A stretch of DNA of 64,000 nt from Aporrectodea caliginosa (lineage: Eukaryota > Annelida > Clitellata > Crassiclitellata > Lumbricidae), in the NCBI GenBank assembly GCA_020284085.1, contig JACEVL010000045.1, forward strand, positions 2,070,196-2,134,195. The letters are read 5' to 3'. The position numbers were made by a program, and so were the translations under genes. Below are positions 12,600-24,500 of this stretch, piece after piece. The notes under the pieces are model-generated. The model did not search any database. It was not told the origin of the DNA and saw only the letters and a program-made list of their open reading frames with translations. The stretch's first letter is position 1. Each line of letters starts with the position of its first letter.

Positions 12600-15500
12600 T
12601 GCTCCCCTTTCCATAGCGATTACCATACTGCCCAATGCAGTCCAATGGGTTTCCATCAGCAAAACTCCCTTCACCCAGATGACCAATGGAACGTGAAATG
12701 AAGTCGTCAGTTTGTTGTCATGCAAATCCAGACGGATGGTCTTCCTGTTCTCGGATTGTTCTGGTCCTGCTTCTGCTCCTGGCTGGTCTCTTTATCATTC
12801 ATAGTAGCCAGAAAGGACCGTGCAGTTCTAGGGGCTTGTACGAGATACCCCCACCCCCTTTCACTGGCTCATAGCAGTCCACTCCAAAGCTAATCATGAC
12901 ATTTCATGGGAGAACATAAGTAGAGCCACTGTAACGATGTTCAAAGGCATTAACTGATGGCAGCTGCTTAACAAAATCCAGTGAGTTAGCCAAAATTCAG
13001 GGCAAGTCCAGTTTAAAAAGCAAGAGGAGTCTGGCCAAAAACCAAGAGGAGTTTCATCAAAAACCTAGAGGAGTCTTGTCAAAAAAAGGAGGAGTCCCCT
13101 CAAAAACCAAGTTAAGTCATGTCAAAAAGCAAGAGGAGTTTTATCAAAAACCAATCGAGGCAGAGAAAGAAGTTCATGTCACAGGCTGCACAATATCCTA
13201 TTCCAAGGACCAATAGTGGAAAAGCCAAGATGTTGCACTATGAAAGTAAGGAACAGGGAAAAACCAGATCATACTGTCTTGCAGGACAAAACAATCTGTG
13301 GCCAGGTGGCCTGACTACTAAAATAGGAAGCTCCCAAAGATGAAGCCCATTCAACCAGCAGTAAACATACTCAACAGTATGTTGACCTCATCCCCCTTTC
13401 CTACCATTGCACGTGCGGCATTGTGCTCTAGAACAGAACTAACAAATTAAACTAGCTAGCCTAGGCCGAGTGACTTCACGTGCCAAATCCTGGAGTTCAC
13501 ATTTAGTACTATATAAAGCTTTGATAAGTCTGCCTATTCAGACTGTACACTATTCAGGTCGTTGACACTGCGGCCATAGATTCGGTCAATGACCCTAGTG
13601 GTATGGGCGTACACTGCGCTTCACTTGTACTGCAGTCTATGACGCGCTCAAGTCGAGACAAGCCGTGGCTAAAGTCTGCCTGGCCGCCGCCGCCGACCGG
13701 TCCGTTGGTCGGTTTGGCCGACATGATATCGGTCATGAAATAGACGCCACATGTTGTCTCGGCAATGACCTTGCGCATTCTACATACATAATATAACCAC
13801 AGCGTAGTGAGGAACTCCGCCGTACTCTGGGAGTGCCAGTCCCACGTCTGGATAAATTAGGAGGGCGACGCTAGTCATCTTTGTTACGACAGTGTCGTTG
13901 AACCATCAGGACTAGTCACAGCACTGAGTGTCTATACTCTATAGCACTTGTAATAAATGGACAGGTCTTTCAGTCTGGCTATACCTTGTCTGCAGCCATC
14001 CCTACTACGAATACACGGTTGTGGTACGCTTTAGGGAAACCTCATATGCTGAGGCTTTTAAAACCAGTGTAGGACATTATCCCCCACCCCAGACGTAACT
14101 CCCCCGGACAGAATCCTCCCCGAACAAAATACCCCCCCCCCCCATTTTGCGTAGGAGAATACCCAAGAAATAATCCTCCGCTCTGTGCAATTAGCCTATT
14201 TCTGCATTTAGTTGATAAACCTAAAGTGCCCAGTTTTTGTTTGTTGTGTCAGCTTGTTAATGTCGTTAAGGTAAAGATTTAAAACTTGTTATTGTCATTT
14301 AGGTCTAAAGTTAAGACTAGCTCATGTTGTTTATGTCTTAATTTAAGTCTTGTCTATGTCCTTCACTTCTAAAATTAAATTTACAATGAACGAATCGTCG
14401 GCGGGATGCAATGATCGGCGAGATGGAACAAAATCCATTTATTTATCGTTTTAGCGTTGTAAATTATTTGCCCATTGTAATTCATGCTTCAACAGAAGTT
14501 GGATGGATGAAAACAATTTGTTGTGAAAGTAGCAGCTGGATTGATGAAAATAATACTTCTAATACTAATTGTTATTTTGCCATTGCTTGTAACAATTTTG
14601 GACAAATTTGTGCAGTCTAGTATAACAAACTTTTCCAGTGGAATAAAAATATATTATATGATTATATCCTAGCCTGGGAGGGATTATGTCCTAGCTTCGG
14701 AGATTATGTCCAGGGTTGATTTTTCCGGGGGGGATTATGTCCAGAGGGATTATGTCTGTTCCCATTTTAAAACAGAGTTTAAAAATATTCTTGAGCAAAG
14801 ATGCCTTGTGGATATTAAGGGTTCTCTCAGCTATCTGCTGGAGCAGATCCAAAAATTAAATCCACATGGGCTTGTCAGATCCAAATAAAGGCTACTTACT
14901 TACTTCAAAGATTTAAAGTATTTAATGTCGGTCTATTTTTGATGGGAGTGACACATCAATCTCATCGTGCAGTGCAGTACAATCGAACGTTCGTTCTCAA
15001 CCTATCCATAACAGAATCACATGGTCCCATTTCTAATTATCAGGGCCGTCCAGACAGAAAGAGATCCGGTCTGTAATAATTCGGAATATGACACCCTTCA
15101 TACACAACCTAATTAACAGTAGGAGATCCTGCCACATAAAAGGGGTCCCGCTTGATACGTTCATTACCAGTAGCTGTACATGTCTGAGTGCATGTGTCTG
15201 CCTGTTTGTGTTTTCGTATGGGTGTGTTTGTGTGCTTGCATATGTGGTACAAAGTTAATGCATAAAAGGCCATTTCTCCCAGATCAATCAGGGCAATGAC
15301 TAACAAAGTTATATTAAAATCAGAAATTGAAGATCCTTAATTACCACTTCCTAAACTGATATTCTGACAGGAAATTTGTCATCGTTATATAATTAGTTGG
15401 GCTTTGCCTCAGTCAATAGGATCCTATTTTAGGTGCCTGGACAACCTGGGTACAGGACAACTCATCAGTCAATGTGAGTCATTCTCATATAAATGAAGGC

Positions 15501-18500
15501 CATCATATATAAACCTGTCCTAAAGCTCATATTTAACCTTTCCTAACGGTCATATTTAAACTTGTCTTAACACTTTAATGACAAGAGTGTACTAAAAGTG
15601 ACTGGGAAACCAATGCAGCTCATTATCAAAGTGTTAAAGGTCATATTTAAACCTGTCCTCAAATTAATGTGATGTAAATGTACAAACACATACACAAAAA
15701 TAAGCAATACAATGGGACTAACAACACTAACAAAAGCCACAGTAATAAACAAACCTAATGAGTGATAACCTTACCTGGCTTTGCAAACATCTAGCTGTTT
15801 GCACAGCGTCATACAGAACTGCCAGGCGCCATTTACGTCTGATGGCAGCCATTTTGGAGGTGCGTCATCTGCCAGATGGACTGATGACTTGTCGTAATGT
15901 ATCCGTTTCAGCGGCGTTGCATCGTCAACTTCCTGTGAAACGAACACTTCTTCTCGTTACAAATGCACTCCATTAGCAAACCATTCACTGGCACAGGTTA
16001 AAACACTTTCGGCGCAACGTTCTTGAGCTTACAATGGTATAAAACGGTTTGGGTATCATTTGCATGTGCAAGCACAAGAGTGGTCAAATACATATCTTAC
16101 ATGACAGTTACTTTTATGAATTGTAACTAAACACAATGCATGTTGGATGCTGGAGTGCCTCTGATGAGTCTCTCTTTATAAGTGCTGCTATATAAATTTG
16201 CAATTACCATTACCATTTGAATAGGTACACAATCCGATTTTGATTGGACTTCTCCAGCTATTAAGATTTTCCACTATCTTTCACATTAAGCAAATATATA
16301 AGTCGTTAGATTAGATTAGCGTGGCGCTCATGATGAATACTGATTTCAAGTCAATACTCATTCCAGACTAATTCGTATTCACACTGCACAAAACCACTCA
16401 TCTGGGCCTACCCAAGTTGTACGTCATTTCACTCTCTATGCATATTCTTCTCAGAGGCACATGTCTTTAACTAACTATATTAGAGGGATGAGAAATATTA
16501 CCCCTGATCAGGGCTGTTAACAATACTGGAAAAAAGTATTGGCAATACCAATACCAATACTTCATAATAAAAGTATTGCAATACCAATACCAATACTATT
16601 TCTTAAAAGTATTGCAATAGCGATACCAATACTTTTACCAATACTTTTCGATAAGTAAGTTTACGTTTAGTCACGTAAAATAGATTCTTTCCATTCACAT
16701 CAACGATCTTAGATGGCAGAAAGAGGCTATTTTCGAAGAAAGAGGCAATTTTCGAAGAAAGAGGCAATTTTCGAAGCGTAAAGAATTATTTCTCACTATT
16801 TCTCGATCGCGACTTACTGAAGAGGATAAGAAAATATATAAATTATAGTGGGAAAAAGTATTGGTATCCAGTATCGCCGACAGGCTAAAAAAAAGTATCG
16901 GCGATACACATGCGATACCGACAAAATAAAACTATCGCGATACTCACTGCGATACTGAAAAAAGTATCGGCGATACCAAGTATTGCGATACTTTATCGCG
17001 ATATTAACAGCCCTGCCCCAGATTACCCAGACGCCGTATATCAAGAGTCCACATGCATAAGCCTCCTAATCTACCCACACCTGATGTCAAAAACCAATTT
17101 CCACTAAGCAGCAATATCATAAACCTTCGAATTTATAGCCAATTTTGAGCTCCTCAGTCTTTCTCTTCCCCTGTTTCCGAAACGCCCTAAGTCCGTTTTA
17201 TATATTGGTGATAGCACTGACTTGGGTCGGGAGCGTCTCTGAATCGCTGAATGGCGCTTAATAAATGTTTTATTACAATTACAATTACAATGGTGGTGAG
17301 GACAATCCTGCCATCACTCCCCATTTTATTGAGGGCAAGTCATCACAATCCCCCAACCAGTTCCAACAAGGTTGCCCAAATAAAAACTAAAGTGATAGCA
17401 ATTGTCATGATAAAGTGATAAACTATGGCGATGATTAAGTGTTAAATTGAGGAAAATAGAAAAATAGAATCAAAACAAAACAGAAAAAACAAAGTGGAAA
17501 TTTTTTATGAAATCAAGGGCAAAGAGTGAGCAATTGAAAATGGAGGTAAAGGCTTTTCGACCCAGCATGGGACCGCTCCAAATTCCTGAACCCACCAATG
17601 TTTGTATATTCTTGTCTCATATCCTTACTGAAATATCAACATAGATTAGCAGTTGCCAGTCGCAACTATTATCATCCTTATTTTCATCCGCGCATCCAAC
17701 TCGCGTTTATTTGGGCCTCCGATTCGCATTCTGCATACGTTAAAAATGTTTGTAATAACAATAATAATAGTATTATTATGACAATCCCCTGGCAGCAAGA
17801 ATAAACTGAACCTTTTAATCTTACTCTGTCACATGCATGTTTTAATTGTCAAATACTGATTATGAATATCTCTGTGATGAAATTTATTAAGCAAATGCCA
17901 GATTTGATTTTGATAAATACATTTGTTTAATAATTCTGAATGACAAACCACAATCAGTAAAACAAGGATGATTGCGATTATCTAGAAATAGCTCATCAGC
18001 ATCAGCACCATCATCATCAATACCATCAAGGGCTAACCACTGTCTTCAAAAGGAACACATAAGCACAATACAATGTCATTCTTACATTCCATCCTATTCT
18101 CTGTCTGCCTATCAGCCAGCCACCTTGCCTGTGAGCCTGCCTGTCAGTCTGTCCATCTGTTTGCCTGCCTGTGAGCCTTCCTGCATGAAAGTCTGCCTGT
18201 CTGTTTGCCCGGCTGTCTGTTCTGCCCGCCGGTTTGCCCGTCCGCTTGCTGGTTGCCTACATGGGCGCATGCCTATCAGTGTGCCCGCCTGTGTGTTTTT
18301 TTATCTATTATGATGTTTTCCTAAAGAATGCTGGTTCAAGACCAGTTTCAGGGAAAAGTCAATACCAGTGGCTGCCGCTGGTGCAGGGAAAGCTTGCAGC
18401 AGAGCCAGCAAGCACAGCCAAGCCACACATAGTACTGAAGGCCTTTGCAACACAGATAGACAAGACAGGCAGGCAGGCACAGTCAGATAGACAGGCAGGC

Positions 18501-21500
18501 AGACACAGACAGACAGACAAAAGCTAATCGGGATAGCACCTGAAGACGGAACTGTCCATACACACAGCTACAGCAGATCTTAAGCATCACAAAATAACAA
18601 TGTATATATCTGTATCAGAGCATTCGTGTTTAAGAAGCTTATCAAGGCACCTGCGTAGCGCCTTGTTAGAAAGTCTTAATGGCGGTTCATACATCCACTA
18701 GCATGAAAATGATTGGGATAATATTGAAATGTATATTTAATTTTAAATTGGAAAGTAATTCAAATGTCATTTAATATGCTGCAACATCAGTTACAGTGTT
18801 GCAACATCAGTTACTGTGATGCAAAATCAGTTACTGTGATGCTGTGATGCAACATATGTTACTGTGAGCTAGCTATGTTGTGTACTGTTATGTAGGCAAA
18901 CATCTGTTAAGATTTACCTATCTTGATGCACCTAGATTTGCAACCCTCTCCCTGTGTCTGTTCTCTCTGCTCAGAGTCCCTTATGTCATTTCGTTCTCAA
19001 CTTAAAAAGTAAGTAAGTATATTCTTTATTGAGACAAGCCTTTATCAAATTGCATACCCACCATAGGCTGCCTGTCTTAGCAGACTGGTCTTCGGGATGC
19101 TGACCTGATTACAGCTTGGTTTTGGTGCACCATCGGTTGATGCCTTGTCCATTAGACACCAGTTGGCACAATAGAAGTTACTAATTACAATTACATTTTA
19201 AAATGTAATGTAATGCAACATAAAATTTAGCAGTTTCAGTATAAATGCTGACTAATGGAGAAACAATGAAAAGCAACATAACATGAGTTTGACCTGTGAG
19301 ACAAGCCTGGATGTATGTGTGTATGTGTGTGCTTGTGTGCGTGTGTGTGCTCGTGTGTGTGTGTGTGTGTGGCATGCATGCGTGAGCATGCGCGCACACA
19401 TGTAGGCACGTGCCACACGCTTTTATTGCACTGTTTTATGAGCCTCTCTAAGGACACTTCGGGAATTTTCCTCACTGCTAAGGAAAATGCCGGCTGGCTC
19501 TCTCTCTCTCTCTCTCTCTCGCTCTCTTTCTCTCTATCTCTCTTCGTACAGCCAAAACAACCTCTGTTGGCTAGACATGAGCTAGGAGAGACAGAGCGAG
19601 ATAAGGTGAGATACAAGTAGAAAGCAAGACATCGACAAAGACAGACAGAAATGCAAACGCAGACAGGCATTGGCAGGCAGACATAGACAGAAGCAGACAA
19701 TAGACAGGGAGAAAGAGAGATAGAGTGACAGAGGCAGACAGAATCAGAGACAGAGAGACAAAGACAAGTAGTAACACAGATATAGATTCATAGACAAACA
19801 CAGAAGCCAACAGGCAACAGAGACAGACACACAGAGACATACAGACAACACACGCCAGACAGACACTGCACATATACAGCCAGACACTGCAAAGCAGCAG
19901 GAGCCAGCCAGCCACCACCATATGATGTTGACAGAGCTCTGCACAGATGTTCCAAGGCCTTCGAGCTAACCAAGAACAACAAGCAACCGCTCACAGATAA
20001 CAATTTTCTACTGTCATGATTTATGGACACCGACCCCCCTCCTCCACTCCCCTCCTCGAACCCCCATCCGCTGCGCTCTGGTCCCGTTTTAAATAAACAT
20101 CGGGCCATGTCAAGCTCCGGAGAGAGCTTTGCTAACGCTCTCAAAATAACGCTCACAAGCGCTCGCCCGAACCCTCCTAGACGCCAATTGTCTGATAATG
20201 CAGCACTCCACATCAGAAAACTGTCTGGCAATACCACATAAACTCCCATGTCCCGCAGCTAGCACTTCAATATTAGGCGTCAATAAGCCAGCCTATAATC
20301 CCATGTAATCTCAGAGCTTCTGTAGCGACGCTGTGATATAAACGCACTAGGCATCATTGTTCCAAAACAGAAACTGTTGTTGTGTCCTGCAGCCAAAGAT
20401 GTCTATAAATGGCCACACTAATGCCACTAAAGTACACAGAATGTTTACAAATATGGAAGAGAAGTCCCTTAAGCTAGCCCTGAGGCTGCCATAGTGTACA
20501 GAGGCGGGTGGCCAGTCCCATCCCTCACCACCTTATGGTCAGTGCACTCTGCTCTGGCAATCCGCCCTCCTATGCAGGGGCGAAGAAACCTGAAGTCCCT
20601 AAAGCTCACACCATTGCAGTCTCGAAGGGAGGGAGGGGTAGCTAATGGACTGCTGTAACAGTTCTGTCTGGTGTAGTACAAATAATACAGACAAAGCAAG
20701 CCCTTCCATCTAGCTCATTCACCCCTCTGCACTGCACTGGCTTCTGAACTTCTAATACCCACCATGATGCTTCTTCCAAAGCACAGCATCGTGCCTGCCT
20801 CTTGGCCCTTTGCTGTGGAATGACCTTCCTGCTATAACTCGTGCTGAGATCTTATCCGCGGGCACTACAGTTTCTGCCCGTTCTCTTAAGACTTTTCTTT
20901 TTTCAAGGGGTTCTTCGTACTGGGAGCGCCTCTGACTAGGTTGCACTGTGGCGCTTTGCAAGTCCGTAAATAGAATCGAACAGTATACAACTTTACATAG
21001 CCGACGGGACTAGAGATCTGTAATAGATTCTGAATTCAAAGCTACCTGCTCTGAATTCAAAGCGACCTGTTCTATTAGGACATACTGCTGCAAGGGGACA
21101 CAACAGCTGGGCCAACTGAAATGTGAACCAGCAAAAATCAGCCAATTATTCAGGCTTTTTAAAGCCCAAGGCCAACGAGCTTCTGCATTTCAAGTTCACA
21201 TTAAAAGTAATTTATTTGAAGTCATAAAATATTTTAACTCATATATGAGGTACTAAATTCTAAATAACCGTTATTGTCCTAGTGTGCTATTAAGCAATCA
21301 GTCAAACGATCCTTCAAACAATCAATCAACAGCCAGTCACTTTAATCATCAATGAAACAAATTAATATAATGAATCATTAATGAAACAATCAATCATTAA
21401 CTAAGCAATCAATCTCATTGATTGATCATCAAGGCTAATCAACCAATCAGTCAATCAATCAATTAGTCAATCAATAAATCAGTCAATAAAGATCATCAAT

Positions 21501-24500
21501 AAATCAATCAATTAATCAATCAGTAAGTCAGTCAATCAGTCAATCAATCAACCAAAAATCAGTCAATTAACATATTCGTCAATCAATAAATCAGTCAGCT
21601 AGTAAATCAAATTAATAAATCAGTCAATCAATATATCAGTAAATCAACAAGTCGGTTGGTTAACGGGTCAGTCGGTTAGTAAGTAAGTCAACCAAGTAAT
21701 CTGAAATGGCGTCAGAGCCACTAGAGAGTCATGTCGGAGGCAAATGAAATCCATCGGGTCCGAAAATGGGTCGAATGCAAGAAAACAACTTTATCTAGCG
21801 CAGTAAATCTAACCATAAATACACAGGTACCACCAGAAAAACATCTTCAAGCAGCCTGGAATATCTGGGTCAATTTGACCCCCTGGCCTGGTTTTGCTAA
21901 TAACCCACTGCACAACACAACAGACATCATCATCATCATCATCAGTTCCTGATGAAAGCCATATGGCGGCGATGTGTACGAATAAATTATCTCCATTTTC
22001 CTCAGTCATTTGTCAAGTCCATTGCTCCCCTCATTATTAGTCCACGTGATGTTTTGTCCTCAGTTATATTATCTATATCCAGCAGTCTTGGTCTGCCTTT
22101 CTTTCTTTTTCCTTTGAATCTTGCATTTCTTGTAGTGCATTGTGTGGGATTATACCTAACAGACAAGTACCCAACTTGATGGCCCAAGTTACCCATATAT
22201 TTCTTGTATACAAGTTTGTGTATGTGCGCAATACGTGTGTACGTGTGAGTCTGTATGTACTTAAAATTTATAAATTCGAACAAATTTATAAACGCAAGCA
22301 TACATACACACAAACATATATGCATGCATACATAAAAATGTGCATATATGCATATATATTTGCTTTAAATTACAAGCAGATATGTATACATACATATTAT
22401 GCATGTGTGTGTATCTATGTATGTATGCACAAGTGCTTGTATAAACAAGAGTATTTACATGCATACACACTGTACACCCTGTACATATGTCGTAACAAAT
22501 GTTTGCATGCACGTGGCGTTATTCAAGTGACATCCTGGGCATATACATTCCACAGAAACATAATACAGATAACATATAAACACATGTTCAGACATACAGA
22601 CAGAAACAGACATAAAGATACATTTACAGGTAATTTATACATCTATTGAATGTATTCATACTTCTCCATGCAGTCATGCATACTTAGAAGCAGCCTGGTG
22701 ACAACTCTAGTCCCTGCCATACTTCCAGACAGACAGACAGATACATACACACACATACATACACACCGGATGGTAATATACCTACACAATGTATTCATAC
22801 TTCCCTGGCCATATCGACCATACTTAGAAACAGCCTGTTGATGACATAGTCTTTAATACCATGCTTTATTACGTTCTGGTAATAAACCATTGTTGTTATT
22901 TTTAATAAAGGATTGCACGTGGGTGTTTTTAATTGCATCATTTATTCCAAGGACCATTGAAGTCTTGCCAGTACTTGCTGTTGCCAGACACTGCCACCAG
23001 ACACTAGGTGCCCTCACTGTAATTAAAGCCCCATCAAGCCCTCCTCAGGTCACACCATATACTTCAGGGTCACAGCTCCAGGTCAGAACTTCAAACAACA
23101 AGCCTGTAATTAGGACACAGCTTACCATTCACTGGCCAAAGGGCAAATAGGTGGGCTAGCTTAAACAAGGCCAGACTATAAGGTCATTTTAATGCTCAGT
23201 GGCCAAGGGGAATAGAGTGACTATCATTATCAAAACAGGGTCATACTGTAAGGTCAGTTTAATGGTCAAAAGCCACATCAATGGGTATACCCCAAACCAC
23301 CATCTCGTCATGGCTTGAGGCTAGATTACCAATCGTATACAGCAGGAACATGTCTCTGCACTAACTTTTGCACTTCTAACTCAAATTTACAGTGCTGGCT
23401 TTTCCCTTGGATCACTTTATATCCCAGCAAATCAGTTCATCCAATCACTAAATCAATCAATCGATCAATCAGTCAGTCAGTTAATCAAATCTTAAAATCA
23501 TGAACAAGATCAATTATCATATGTCATTACCAAATAGCATTAATACCACAGCATGCACTGCCATTCACTCTCAATGTTGCCAGAAATCTAATTTAATATA
23601 ATCCAGTCTAACTTCACAGCACATTAGTCATAATAGTACTGTATTGTATCTAAGCATTTATAAAGCACCTCTAGTAGGGTGAACCGTTCAGAGGTGTTCC
23701 CAGTGTGTAAGGCCCCACAAGAAGGAGGAGGTTTTCAGGAAAGCGAGAGAGGAAGAAAGACTGACTGAGAGAATTGTAGAGCGAGCAGATACAGAAAGCA
23801 CATTATAAGTGCATTACTAATGTACAATCGATTGTCGCTTCAAGTTAAATCGTAGTCAGCACATATAATCCAATGGAGAAACTGATGGGGCATGGAAACC
23901 ACAAGTCAGGCTGTGGTGGATATACATATGAATACTACTCATTCAGTGCCTGCATCAGCAATGAAGCATTGCCAATTTATCATTGTTATTATTCTATTGT
24001 AACATTACATGTGCGTGGCCAATAAATCTGAGGCACAAAGCAAGGTTTTGCTCAAGGTCCCTTCACAGTGACTGTCTCACGCAAGTCTGGAACCCATACC
24101 CTACACATTACAAGCCGAACACTCTAAACAATCCACCATGCTCCACAAAGTGTATGCCTTCACCCACACATTAGGCCACTGTAAAAGCCACCAACTAGTT
24201 GCAGCCCACAGTATTATGCCAATGTTGTTATAATAAGTTAATGTAGTGTCTCATGTGAAAACTACTCTGTGACACTCGTGGTATGCTATATCCGTACGAA
24301 TCTGCCATATCTTACGAGTCAACTGCAGTGTTTCCGCTTCCCACATTGACCAGAATATGAGCATCCAGCAGGTATCTTCAAATGAGGTCACTGTAACTGT
24401 AACTGTAGTTGTAATTGACCATTTAAATACCCCCACAAACAGTAAAACTGATTAGAGGCTCTCTGTCAATACTGTAGTGATTGAGTAGATGAAAGCGAGT

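Noticed and set aside
21290..21690. CRISPR-like or satellite array in the CAAT field
   Set aside because: Degenerate tetranucleotide repeat with no fixed repeat/spacer structure.
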